From Odobenus rosmarus divergens (Eukaryota; Chordata; Mammalia; Carnivora; Odobenidae), in assembly GCF_000321225.1 (NCBI RefSeq), contig NW_004450302.1:3059394-3123393 (forward strand): 64,000 bases of DNA. The letters run 5' to 3'. The position numbers and the translations under genes are program-made. Under the pieces are notes generated by a model. The model did not search any database. It saw nothing but the letters and a program-made list of their open reading frames with translations, and was not told the origin of the DNA. This document shows, in pieces, positions 1-11,060 of the stretch (position 1 is the stretch's first letter; each line of letters begins with the position of its first letter).

Positions 1-98
1 TGCACAAACAATGAATCATGGAACACTACATCAAAAACTAATGATGTAATGTATGGTGATTAACATAACAATAAAAAATTTAAAAAACATAAAAAAAA
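1..98 (+). mobile_element. L1 3' end (cut by window edge)
   Basis: The window opens inside the terminal part of a young carnivore L1 3' end, running through ACTAATGATGTAATGTATGG to an AATAAA-like tail and A-rich end. The same terminal sequence recurs near 30.47 kb and 63.36 kb in sense and near 41.28 kb and 51.87 kb in antisense. The body lies outside the window. Confidence 0.85.
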
Positions 99-413
99 TC
101 AGATCCAAATTTACACCCACACCTTATTAGATGAATAAAGGTATAAATAAGAAAAATATAAATAAGTTAAAAACAAGGGCTATATTATATTTCCAGTATT
201 ATACACACTTGCCTACTCATTTTACGAAGCCAGCATAACCCTGGCATCACAACTTGATAAAGATACTAAGGAAAGAAAATTACAGCTCAATATATAATAC
301 ATTTATCTTTCAATTTAGAAGATGCTGCTGCTTATTGTGATTATGACCTGAAGGTGCCCGAGCAACCCTGCTCAGAAACACACCACCCATCACTGAACAG
401 GAAAGACATTTTA

Positions 414-605
414 TTTTATTTTTTTTAAAGATTTTATTTATTTATTTGAGAAAGTGAGAGAGAGCACATGAGACGGGGGAGGGTCAAAGAGAGAAGCAGA
501 CTCCCTGCTCAGCAGGGAGCCCGATGCGGGACTCGATCCTGGGACTCCAGGATCATGACCTGAGCCGAAGGCAGCCCATTAACCAACTGAGCCACCCAGG
601 AGCCC
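414..605 (-). mobile_element. CAN-SINE, antisense
   Basis: The element reads from its T-rich (reversed A tail) end to the reversed tRNA-like head. It is flanked by a perfect 19-bp target-site duplication (395-413 and 606-624), so it is a complete, fairly recent L1-mobilised insertion in SKAP1 intron 1. Confidence 0.93.
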
Positions 606-984
606 GAACAGGAAAGACATTTTAAAAGGTCCCTCAACATATCACTTTCCATATTTAACCGAGCTATCTGTAGGTCTTCTGTTAAGCAATCAACTTTTTA
701 CAAATAAGAACTCTTCTATAAACATCACATCCTGCCACAGTAGGATGCCTTAGGCTCCTGCAATTGCAAAGCCCAGTGTGAAAAATACCACTGTGTAAGA
801 ACATTCCTGAGACACCTCTGAGACCACAGCTTTCACCATATAGAATACTCGATGTTACAGGGTCTGCACATCATTGCCTGCAGCTGGTAAGTGAGCAATA
901 CAAACCACATGGTATAAATGTCTTCACATCAAAGAGAAAAGACAAAATCAGAAACATACCATCAACAATGCCACTTTTTCCTAA

Positions 985-1480
985 ATGTCTTCATTCTTCA
1001 ACAAATATTTATGGAATACTTAATACATGCTAAGTACTGAAAAAAGTGAATAAGATAGACCTAAACTGTATTGTCAGAGTTGACAGTCTAGCAAAGAATA
1101 CAGACTTAAACAGGCTATTAAAATACATTGTGATAGGAGTTTTAATAAGAAAAGTAAGGGAGGCACAGGCCCATGGTAGAGGCACCTTGTCTAGAGAGGA
1201 AAGTAAGTCAGGGGAGACCCTTAGAGAACTGACCTTTTATCTGGAATGCCCAAATTAGCAGGCCAAGTATGTATGTTTTGGGTGGGAGCAGGTACAGAGT
1301 TGGAACTAGGAAAAAAATGGCACAAGCATGGGAACATCATGTGCAAAGGTCCTGAGGTGACAGATCTCAGTTCATTTGGAGAGACTGAAAGAATTTCAAC
1401 TTAGATGGCAGAACATGAAGGTTAGAGGTGAGAGGGACAGTGGGTGAAAGATTACTCTGGAAGGCAGGCTTGTAGCAGTA
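985..1480 (-). mobile_element. L2 LINE fragment, antisense
   Basis: It begins with the reversed L2 tail (ACAAATATTTATGGAATACT type) and continues into the L2-typical phrase TGCAAAGGTCCTGAGG. It is diverged and has no open frame. The 70-codon ORF across it is chance. Confidence 0.6.
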
Positions 1481-1924
1481 TACAGTATTTTGTACTGAAG
1501 TAATATATGATGATTTTAAGTCCCATATTTATAAGGTAAACTCAGCTCTGGCAAAGATATATCTTCCTTTTATTATTCATAGCTGCCCTAAAACATAGAT
1601 TCCCTCAGCTTCTAAGCAGCTTACATCTACTCCAGCAAGTCAGAGTAGGAAAAGAAAATAGGAAAAGAAAGACAGAAGGACAAGGGAACAGAGGGTATAT
1701 GGAACACTGTAGACATAAAATGATCCTCACACCCCTGGGAAAAACTGCTGCAGGATCTAAGGCCAACTAAAAAGATTCTTGGCAGTTTGCATTCAAAACC
1801 ACTAGGTTTTGTAGACAAGTGAAAGTTTCTGACATTCTACAAATATCTGACCTTGTCCATTTACAAGGCTACTCTTTTGTTTATTTGTAAGACAATGATA
1901 TCTTATGGGTCACATTTTTTACTA

Positions 1925-2060
1925 CTAAGATCTCTGGGTATTCTTTACATTAAATAAATTATCACAACTATTCCTTTAAGTTACATATTCCCAATTTTAC
2001 AGAAGAAACCAGCCTGGTTGCTAATCCAACTTCTACAAGTCTCATTGACAGCTTCTGGTA
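1925..2060 (-). mobile_element. MIR-like SINE relic, antisense
   Basis: It carries a degraded reversed MIR core (pattern close to CCCAATTTTACAGAAGAAAC) followed by a weak continuation. Assignment is by eye only. Confidence 0.4.
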
Positions 2061-2133
2061 GAAACGAACAAAAATTCCTGATTCCCTGTCACAGGTACAC
2101 TAAACATATCAGACCTTTAGGATTTCAGCAGTC

Positions 2134-2316
2134 ACTCTTAAATGTCTTACTAAAATTAAACCTCTAAAACTTCAGTGTTTCATTTTTCCTACCCTAATAA
2201 TGGAAGCCTTCATGGAAACCTTATCTATTTTCATACCAATTAGATAAAAGTAACTTAGTGGGGAAAAATGATTTTCAGTTTGTTTAGAACTTATTTTAAA
2301 CCTTGTGTTACATTTT
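2134..2316 (+). repeat. Local direct duplication, copy A
   Basis: This 183-bp stretch recurs at 3,497-3,680 in the same orientation, with ten substitutions and one extra C in copy B. All ten differences are transitions. Copy A sits in otherwise unremarkable intronic sequence, whereas copy B interrupts an old L1, so A is the likely source. I do not recognise it as a known transposon. Confidence 0.9.
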
Positions 2317-2374
2317 TGATCTGGCATTTCATTGCAATCCTTAAGGCATATATTTTTTTGCCCTTTGTTAAGAG

Positions 2375-2556
2375 TTGGTTGAGCGACTGCCTTCGGCTCG
2401 GGTCATGATCCCGGAGTCCTGGGATCGAGTTCCACATTGGGCTCCCTGCTCAGCAGGGAGCCTGCTTCTCCCTCTGACCCTCTACCCTCTCATGCTGTTT
2501 CTCTCTCTCTCTCTCTCGCTCTCTAATAAATAAATAAATAAAATCTTTAAAAAAAA
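2375..2556 (+). mobile_element. CAN-SINE, sense, 5'-truncated
   Basis: It starts inside the head (GTTGGTTGAGCGACTGCC), runs through the CT-rich body and ends in AAATAAA repeats and an A tail. A short TAAGAG repeat flanks it (2,369-2,374 and 2,557-2,562). Confidence 0.85.
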
Positions 2557-2879
2557 TAAGAGGTAAATTTATTGGCAAGGCCAAAATCATACCCACCAGC
2601 TTTGTTTTGACTTGCGGGAAGTTGTCCACATACAATAGAGAAATTACCAGCATGTTCTGGTTGTGATTTGCTTCAACCTGCTGATTGTTTCTGCCCCATG
2701 ACCCAAGAAGTGTGTGGTGTTTATATTTTTAAATCTCATTCTACCTCCTGTGGGGGGAAAAATGACAATACCTGTATATTCACAGCACAGACAGAACAAA
2801 AACCAGAAACTAAAACACAGAGAGTACTTTAGATTAAGTTTTAACTAGTGGTCAAACTAAAATTCTAGGATTAACATGT

Positions 2880-3965
2880 TTGCAATCTCCATTTGAGTGT
2901 CTAGAAACTTACCCTACAGAAATATTTGCACGTGTACACAAAGATGCACATATACATATGTTCTCTACAGCATTGTGGAAATATGAAAAAAAAAGTTGGA
3001 AACAACCTAAACATCCATCAATAGGAGAATAGTTAAATAAATTCTGAAACACCATGTGGCAATTTATATACATACATGGATAGATAGATTCACATGGAAA
3101 AGTATACAACACTATTATGTTTTTAAAGAAATCAAGTAGTCTATATATTTCTATGTTATGCAAACATTCCACAATAAAAATATATCCCTGAGAACTCACA
3201 TACACTGCTGGAAGGAGGGTAAAATAAGTATAATCACTTTGGGAAACTGGAGTTTCTAATAAAATTAGACATTTATCTACCCTATGACCAGTAATTCTAT
3301 TCCTAGATATTTATCCAAGAAAAATGAGTGCTTATGTTCACAAAACAAGTTATACAAGAATGCTCATAGCAGCTGTATTCATAATAGCCCCCAAACTGAA
3401 CAACTCAATGCCCATCAGCAGAAACATGGATAAACAAATTATGGAATATTCACCCAATGGAATACTACTTTGCAAAAAGGGTAAGATAGAACTGAAACTC
3501 TTAAATGTCTCACTAAAATTAAACCTCTAAAACTTTGGTGTTTCATTTTTCCTACCCCTAATAATGGAAGCCTTCATGGAAATCTTGTCTATTTTCATAC
3601 CAATTAAATAGAAGTAATTTAGTGGGGGAAAATGACTTTCAGTTTGTTTAGAACTTATTTTAAACCTTGTGTTACATTTTACATGAATAAACCGCAAAAA
3701 TATGATGTTGAAGGCAGACACAAAAGAGATCATACTGACAGCAAAACTACCCCATGATGATAGAAGTCAGAATAGCAGTTGTCTCTGGGGAGGGTTACTG
3801 ACTGGAAAGGAAACCTTCCAGGTTTCCATTTTGATGGAAATGTTTATATCTTAATCTGGGTGGTAGTCACACAGGTGTATACCTATATTAAAGTCATAGA
3901 GTTGTAACACTTAAGATTAGTGCATTTTATGTATATAAATCATACCTTAATAAAGTACAGGAAAG
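2880..3965 (+). mobile_element. Old L1 (L1M-type) 3' part, interrupted
   Basis: Two overlapping pieces match the conserved L1 ORF2 end (GGAAACAACCTAAACATCCA at about 3.0 kb; a second pass of the same region at about 3.2-3.48 kb). A 3' UTR follows from about 3.69 kb and ends near TTAATAAAGTAC. The element is interrupted at 3,497-3,680 by copy B of the local duplication. Frames are destroyed. Confidence 0.75.
3497..3680 (+). repeat. Local direct duplication, copy B (inside L1)
   Basis: This 184-bp segment is about 94-95% identical to 2,134-2,316 and lies about 1.36 kb downstream of it. L1 sequence resumes on both sides. There is no A tail and no clear target-site duplication, so it does not look like retrotransposition. 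Confidence 0.9.
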
Positions 3966-4060
3966 GAAGGATGAAAAGGAGGGAGGGAGCAATGGATGGA
4001 TGGATGGATTGAGGGATGAAGAGGCTCACACAAAAAGCTACCAGAAAGGAAAAATTATTT

Positions 4061-4128
4061 TAAAGGCAGTGTGAAAAATAAATAAATAAACAAATAAATA
4101 AATAAATAAATAAAGGCAGTGTGATTTT
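4061..4128 (+). repeat. AAAT array between two copies of one target site
   Basis: An (AAAT)n-type tract at 4,078-4,110 lies between TAAAGGCAGTGTGA at 4,061-4,074 and the same sequence at 4,111-4,128. A third copy follows the next SINE at 4,329-4,346. The structure looks like a tail-only retro-insertion, followed by a second insertion at the duplicated site. Confidence 0.7.
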
Positions 4129-4328
4129 TTTTTTTTTTTAAAGATTCTACGTACTTACTTATTTTAGAGAGAGAGCACGCAAGTGGGAGGAAGGAGGGAG
4201 AGAATCTCAGGCAGACTTCATGGTGAGGGTGGAGCCCGACTTGGGGCTTGATTTCATGACCCTGACATCGTGACCTGAGCCAAAACCAAGAGTTGGATGC
4301 TTAACCGACTGAGCCACCCAGGCGCCCC
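4129..4328 (-). mobile_element. CAN-SINE, antisense
   Basis: The SINE is reversed and full length, ending at the reversed head GAGCCACCCAGGCGCCCC. An 18-bp duplication flanks it (4,111-4,128 and 4,329-4,346). Its body differs from the commonest copies (TGGTGAGGGTGGAGCCCGAC) and looks older. Confidence 0.92.
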
Positions 4329-4346
4329 TAAAGGCAGTGTGATTTT

Positions 4347-5820
4347 AAGGAGGTTTATTATGGTTCAGTTCAGAGATAGTTTCTGCATACGTTGAGCAAA
4401 TGTTGAGCAAAACAGCCAGATACATGAGAAGATAGTGTGTGACTGAATAAGCAAAACTGAACTTTGCTCTTAGATACCAGAGACATGCTTGCCTATAGGT
4501 GTGAGTAGTTACTGAAGGACACAGAGGGTCTCGGGAAGTTTTGGTAAACAAAGTCTTGCCATTGTTTAGAGGATATTTTCCTTTGTGAAGATTCATTGAG
4601 CTGTATATTAATGATTAAGCATTTTCCTGGAAGTATATTGCATTCAATAAAAATACTATAAAATAAAACAAATAAACAAAAAGAGATATACCCCAGCATA
4701 CTTCACATACTTGATTTATAAGGTACACTATCTTAATTAATTTCAACTAAACTATACTATTATTTTACATAAGTATAAATATGTGTCACTGGACACATTT
4801 TAGCAACGCTCCTATTATGTGAATAAAAACCTTATTTCCCTGTAACATCCTAATACTGGAATTTCAACAACATTAGGAGGAGACCCTGGATGAGAATTTA
4901 GGTAACTCATAAATGATTTTATCAAGTCCATCAGCCTTCAGGAAAGTTTGCTCTCTGGATGTTAAGACCACTTTTTTCCTGAGCCCACATCTGTCCCATC
5001 TTCCATGTAAAAGCTGGATAGTAAAATTTAAACAGTGGAACTCAAAGACTCCAAACCTGAAAAGCCATCTGTTATAATCACCTAACCTATAATGCAGCAC
5101 TGACAAACCGGAAAAGCAAGCAATGAACTTGGAAACACAGGGGAAATAAGTATGAATAAATGTAGCAGAAATTATAGGATTTCTGTAGGGTGTAATGGCT
5201 TATAACGTGAAAAAATTAGATCTATGATAGTTATGTCAATATGTTAAGGTTCTCAGATGATGGTAAAACTTGAAACTTACCTTATTTTTCCAATATTTAA
5301 AATGATTGAAAATTGTTTAGGTATTACACTTACATAATGAGGTAAGAATGTTATTATCTTAATAGCTGGCACCAGAATTCCTCTTAGAGAACTGTCACCG
5401 TTTGGAAAAATAACTTGTTTCTCTGTGTGTGGGTGTTGGGGGGAACCTAAACAACTAAACAGATAGCTAAACTATCTTTTCAGATGGCAAGGGAAATAGA
5501 GTTGGGGTTTTTTTTTTGTTTGTTTTTATTTTTTTGGTTTTGCTCCAGATATGATAAAGGGAGAAAGGGCCTGTGAGAAGGCGTAAGGCTGAGAACCACA
5601 TCAAGTGAAGGGCCAGAGAGCACTCTCTGATGACTGGGATGGCAAAAGGGCTTAGGAATAGCGATGCCTAATATTCAAATTGAAATAATTTGCATTACTG
5701 CTATGTAAACGCTGGCTCCCTCTCCTGGCACCCCCTAAATCACCAGTGATGTCATCTACTGTCACAGGGGCTTCACGCGGGTAGGCTTCTGTGGAAACTG
5801 AGGAAAAGGATATGTGTAGG
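4347..5820. other. Single-copy intronic sequence
   Basis: No gene or clear repeat is seen. A perfect octamer (ATTTGCAT, 5,688-5,695) lies next to a forkhead-like TGTAAAC in a stretch around 5.65-5.83 kb that is less AT-rich than its surroundings. In a T-cell gene intron this could be regulatory, but there is no further support. Confidence 0.4.
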
Positions 5821-5821
5821 C

Positions 5822-6050
5822 CAGGGTTTCTCAATCTAGCACTACTGACATTTGGGGTTGTATAATTCTTTTATTGTGGCGGCTGTCCTACGCATTGCAG
5901 GAAGTTTAGCAGCGTGCCTGGCCCCTACCCACTAGATGACAGCAGCATCCTCCCCAGTTGTGACCCAAAAAAAAAAAAAAAAAAAAAAAACGTGTCCATG
6001 TGTTGCCAAAAGTCCCCTGACAGATAAAATCACCTGAATTGGGATCCACA
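5822..6050 (-). mobile_element. MER20-like hAT relic, antisense, with A-run
   Basis: The sequence matches the reversed MER20 pattern (TTCTCAATCTAGCACTACTG, then CACTAGATGACAGCAGCATC, then CAGTTGTGACCC). The interior AACCAAAAAT-like site has become a 24-nt A homopolymer (5,967-5,990). A sense copy of the same family lies at about 56.64 kb. Confidence 0.7.
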
Positions 6051-6270
6051 AGTTTATGCCCACATGACTTAGGGCAGCGAAGAGCCTGGAAGGAAAGGCA
6101 ACCCTGAGAATGCATGCTCCTTGAGAAATATTAGGATTTTGAGGAGATGTTTGGGCTTCCATGGGGAACAGATCATGCCTAGAGTTCAAAAGGTCTGGGC
6201 AGCCCACTTAATATCTAGGCTATACCCACAATGAAATTCAAATATTTCTACCAACTAAAAAAAAAATATT

Positions 6271-6460
6271 TTTTTAAAAGATTTTATTTATTTATTTGAA
6301 AGAGAGAGGGAGCATGAGCCGTGGGGGGCGGGGAGGCAGAGGGAGAAGCAGACTCCCACTGAGTGGTGAGCCTGACATGGGGCTCAATCCCAGGACCCTG
6401 AGATCATGACATGAGCCGAAGGCAGATGCTTAATGAACTGAGCCACCCAAGCGCCCCCCC
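6271..6460 (-). mobile_element. CAN-SINE, antisense
   Basis: It is a reversed CAN-SINE, from the TTTTAAAAGATTTTATTTAT tail complement to GAGCCACCCAAGCGCCCC. Flanks are AT-rich (ATAT) and the duplication is ambiguous. Confidence 0.9.
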
Positions 6461-6894
6461 AAATATATATATATATATTAAAAAACAAAAAGGAAGAAGA
6501 GGAAGAATAAACCTTTCATTTTTTTTCAATGGAGGAGTAATGCAAAAGGACTATTTTACACACATACACATGCATATGCACAGACACAGCATTCTATAAC
6601 AAGATAAGGAACCCGTATTTTTCCTAAGTTAGCAATGAAGCAGATTTCCTCTATGCTTCTTCCATAAAGTCTCTCACAGAATGATTACTGGACTCTAATC
6701 TAAGGAACGAAGGAAATGGAGGAGACTCTGAAACAAACCCTACGAACTCCCCCTAATTTAGAGAAGCCAAGGTAAACCACCAACATAGGCAAAGGGCCAT
6801 GTCTAGGAGCTTTCCTATGAAGAGACAAATGCAAACAAAACAAAACAAATTAACAACAACAAAAAATTGATAGGACTTTCTCAAAGAAAATAAT

Positions 6895-7105
6895 TTTTAA
6901 AAATTTTACCAAATATTTATAGCATGTATAACACATGCCAGATACTATTGTAAGTTCTTCTCAAACATTCATTCCTTTATTCTTCATGTAAATTCTATGA
7001 GATAGGTACTATTATTATACCCATTTTACAGATGAGGAAACTGAGACCCAGAGTCAAACAGGTAGCAAGAAAGTGGCAGAGTCAGGATTTGAATGTAGGC
7101 AAACT
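6895..7105 (-). mobile_element. MIR, antisense
   Basis: It shows the characteristic reversed MIR core: CCATTTTACAGATGAGGAAA followed by CTGAGACCCAGAGTCAAACA and a remnant of the tRNA-like end. Confidence 0.85.
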
Positions 7106-7199
7106 GAACACACAAAAAACCATACAGGACCTGTGAGAAAACACTAAAGTTCAAAGAGAAAACACTAAAGTTCAAAAGAGAAGAACTAGAAAAAAATAC

Positions 7200-7960
7200 C
7201 TCCCTCTGAAGTAGATTTATTATTAAAGAACAGAAATGTATAGAAAATTTCTAATTCATAATCTCAAAACATACAAAAAGTCATTATATCTACAAGCCAG
7301 AGCTTTGTAAATGTAATGAAAATGAAACAATGAGTGATAAGGAAAAAATACATGGAAATTTTTTTTTAAAAAATGAATGCTGAACTTAAAATCATAATGA
7401 AGTCAGTGACAGATAAAACAATAAAAAAGATGAAAAAGAGAGTAGATTGGGATCCAGTATATGCATAATGTAAACCCCATTGTGACAAAATAAAGCAAAT
7501 GGAGCAGAAGTAGTGATAATAGAAAACTTTCCCAAGTTTAAGAAAGACCTGAGTCTACAGATCAAAAGGGTTCATTACAAACTGAGCAAAATTATTTAAA
7601 AACCTAAGACCTTGACACTATCTAGTGACACTTCTGAGAGCAAAGAACAATATCTTATAGACATCCAGGCAGGAGGTGGAAGGAATAGGTTATAAAAGAA
7701 ATACATCAGGCTGGCATCAGATTTCTCCACAAAACTGAAGACCAGAAGATAATGGAACACTTCTAGAGGGTGAATTAGTAGGAAGGGGAAGGAATGGGCA
7801 GAGTATAAACCGAGAATTTTATGCCCACGCCCAAGTTTATATGAAACTAGATAGACACATTCTCAGACATGCAGGGGATCAGTAAGCATAGTATCAAAGA
7901 ACCCTCTTTGAGAAACTCACTCAGGATTATATTCTAGATCATCATCTACTAGGGCTTTAT
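7200..7960 (+). mobile_element. Old LINE fragment (HAL1/L1M-like)
   Basis: The phrase GGCTGGCATCAGATTTCTCC, then GAATTTTATGCCCACGCCCA and CATTCTCAGACATGCAGGGG, matches the recurrent 3' portion of old HAL1/L1M-type LINEs. It is diverged and non-coding. Boundaries are approximate. Confidence 0.5.
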
Positions 7961-7961
7961 G

Positions 7962-8095
7962 CTCTGTCTAATCCAGTAGTCAGTATGGCTACTGAGCAGC
8001 TGAAATATAGCTACTGCAATTGAAGAAGCAAATTTTTTGTTTAATTTAAACTTACATAGCCACCTGTGGCTAGTGGTTACCATACCAGGCTAAAT
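7962..8095. mobile_element. Old MER-type DNA transposon relic
   Basis: The pair of motifs near GGCTACTGAGCAGCTGAAAT and CACCTGTGGCTAGTGGTTAC belongs to a common mammalian MER family with a palindromic layout. I cannot name the family with confidence. Confidence 0.45.
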
Positions 8096-8289
8096 ATCTA
8101 AGAGATAAAATTGAAAGTTCAAGAATGAAAAAGCCATGGTACCAAAAGGAAGCAATGAACAAATTAAGGGGAAAAAACAGCATTATAGCTATGGTTTTAA
8201 AATATAACACAAATGTCAAAAATAATTATTGTAATATAATACACATAATAAAACATGAACAATTCTCTGAGTCTAAAGTCTCAGATTAG

Positions 8290-8383
8290 AGGGGCACCTG
8301 GCTGGCTCAGTCAGTAGAGCATGGGACTCTTAATCTCTGGGTGTGAGTTCGAGCCCCATGCTGGGTACAGAGATTACTTAAAA
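8290..8383 (+). mobile_element. Short CAN-SINE (tRNA-like head, no CT body)
   Basis: This compact variant has a tRNA-like head with A-box-like TGGCTCAGTCAGTAGAGC and B-box-like GAGTTCGAGCCCC, then goes straight to GAGATTACTTAAAA, lacking the polypyrimidine body. Similar short forms occur at about 41.63, 48.64 and 58.50 kb. Confidence 0.85.
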
Positions 8384-8569
8384 TTTCAGATGAGAGCAAC
8401 AATTTCACATTTCATACTGGAAGAAAGAGTCAAAAGGTACCGTTTCATTCCTAATGTTGCTAAATCAAAGGGACATGGTACTTTTTTTAAAGCCATAACA
8501 GGAAAACAACCAGTGGAATAAAACCTGAATGTATAACTTCTAAATCACCAGGAAAAAAAAAATTTAATC

Positions 8570-8768
8570 TTTTTTTTTTTTAAAGATTTATTTATTTATT
8601 TGAGAGAGCGAGAATGAGAGAGAGAGAGTACATGAGGGGGGGAGGGTCAGAGGGAGAAGCAGGCTCCCTGCTCAGCAAGGAGCCTGATGTGGGACTCGAT
8701 CCCGGGACTCCGGGATCATGACCTGAGCCGAAGGCAGTTGCTTAACCAACTGAGCCACCCAGGCGCCC
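8570..8768 (-). mobile_element. CAN-SINE, antisense
   Basis: It is a reversed full-length CAN-SINE between A/T-rich flanks that share an AAAAAAATTTAAT-like sequence. It is of the GGGTCAGAGGGAGAAGC subtype. Confidence 0.92.
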
Positions 8769-8829
8769 GAAAAAAAAATTTTTTAATGATCTAAGAAAAT
8801 GCTCAGGAGACCTTAGCAACTGAAAGACT

Positions 8830-9025
8830 GTAAGTGGAAAGATCAGAATATAAAACTACCCACACAATATGTCCCAACTTTGAAAGTATGTACATATAAT
8901 AAAAACTGAAAGAAATACATGGAAATTTAACAGTTTTTGAGAATGGGTGACTGTATTATCATTGTGTGTTTTCTAAATTTTCTACAATAAGCATTATTAC
9001 TTTTATAATCAGAGAAAATTTTAAC
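8830..9025 (+). mobile_element. Old LINE 3' end relic
   Basis: The segment CTAAATTTTCTACAATAAGC followed by ATTATTACTTTTATAATCAG is a recurrent mammalian LINE 3' end. The same family appears in the opposite orientation at about 10.53 kb. Confidence 0.5.
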
Positions 9026-10524
9026 ATAAAAACCAAAATGAAGTATTATGGTTATGTCTCAGCTTTCGGTAGCATAACCTAGCTAGAAAACAATCCGTTA
9101 TCACAAATTAAGCAAAAATGACTCTGAACAGCCAAAATGCATGTCATGACACACCTAAAGATCAGGGTACTGTGTTCAAGAGAGCCCTTCATAACTTCTT
9201 TTATACGTATCAATTCCAACAAGCTTGATTACCTGATGTTGTAGTAGCACTGCAGATACGACACACTGAGCATGGTGTAAAGTGATAGGCCCAGCCTCAC
9301 AGTAGGAAAAAAGTGACAAAAATACAATTACAAAACAGACTTTAACATGCGCAAAGCAGCCGCAGAACAATTACAGCAGAATCATCCCTAAACAACTGAA
9401 TATATTTCCACAAATAATATGATAACCGATATTCACTGTAACAACTCTTGAGTTAAATTGTTCAAAGGCCAGTTCCTTTGAACACAGGCTGGCTGGTTGA
9501 AGAAGGGAGAAAAATTCCTAAGACGTTTTAGAAAAGAGATTGATCATAAATATTTATGATAAAAAGTTAGAGTGCTTAAAGAGAATATCCTCAGCTCTCC
9601 AGAGCAGCTCACTCCTGCGAGTTCCACAGAGTTGGAATTTTACTATATTGAAAAGGATTTTATAGTTGGCTGCATCGACCGATACAAATCTGGAGAACAA
9701 TCTAGAAGGAAATGATTAATGACTGCTTCTTTCCAAAGAAGTTTAAAAATAAGTAACCATAGGCATATCAGAATTAGTGTTAACACAGCAATTGCTACTA
9801 AATGAAGCCTGGATGTGGATGGTTTTTTTGTTTGTTTTGTTTTTGCTTTACTCCATATTCCCAGCAGGATTTATGTACCTCGGAGGTAGGTGGGACCTAT
9901 TAGCTTATTAGGGTAAAATCAGTAAGCCCCATTCCATCACACACAGCACATTTGAACTGAAGAAATATATGTTCTACCTCTTTCACACTTGCCTCTCGTG
10001 CTTCTGACTTCAAAAAGCAGGGATACAAAGACAAGGAAGAAACTGATTATGTTTATATCTGTGGAACAAAGATTATGCAAACTGCCAGCACTCCATTGTT
10101 TTTGTTTTCAGTATGGTTATCACAAAACAAAAACAAAAAGATAACTTCTACATCTGAAGCCTGATAATCTGAAAAAGGACCTGAATATTTCCTCCTCTTT
10201 CAATAAAGCAGTAAACACCTTTCATTGTACTTATCTGTAAGGTACTTATTTGCTGATATGGACTAGTTACTATTTCCATAAGAGCTTGACAGAGTCTATC
10301 TGAGGAAGCTGTTTCCTGAGTTATTCCGAAAGTACCCTAGCTGCTTTAACATTTGCCAAAAATCCAAGAAAGCATTAAAAAAACTACACACACACCCAGA
10401 GCTAACAAGAGAAAAACATAATCATAACCTTGGTTAGTGGTTGGTCCTTTACCACTCTGACCACTATGACCTCTCCAAGCTTCTATTTGTCTTTTGTTTG
10501 TTCCTTTTTCTTTTAAATAACCCT

Positions 10525-11060
10525 ACTGGTTGTTCATCTGATTAACAAAAGTAATACATGGTCAACATCACAACATGAAGATGTATGAAATAAAAGTGAT
10601 AATCTCTGTCTCCCGCACCCTCTCATTCCCCTGCCAAAGAAACCAATGTTAACAGCTAGGTGTATATTCTTACTTCTTCCTAGGCCTACAAAAATATATA
10701 TATAATATATGGGAGGGAGGGGGTGGTTCACTTATTCGTTTTCAATAAAAAATGGATTATATATATTATTAGTCTTAAAAATATGGACACTTTCCAAGCC
10801 AGTATATACAGATCCTTCACATTCTTTTTAATGACTACAAAATATTCCATAAGATGGATAATTCATTCATACCATCGCCCCACCTTTCCCAAAGCGTGGA
10901 CATTTAAGATGGATCCTTGTACCTAGACTTCATGTCCTTTAATTTCAGTAACACGGATTCCCAGAAGTAGAGTTTCTGGGTCAAATGAAACATTTTCAAA
11001 TGTTTAAAATTTTATCCTTAAACAAAATTAATTTTAGACCTTCAACATTTCTGTTCCCTT
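10525..11060 (-). mobile_element. Old LINE 3' end relic, antisense
   Basis: It begins with AACAAAAGTAATACATGGTC and runs through AACCAATGTTAACAGCTAGG, TTTTTAATGACTACAAAATA and a CCAGAAGTAGAGTTTCTGGG phrase. This fits the reverse of an old LINE 3' region. No intact frame remains. Confidence 0.55.

Noticed and set aside
8290..8383. Possible tRNA gene (A- and B-box-like sequence)
   Set aside because: It is the tRNA-derived head of a compact CAN-SINE; the sequence cannot form a normal cloverleaf with acceptor stem and is repeated elsewhere in the window.
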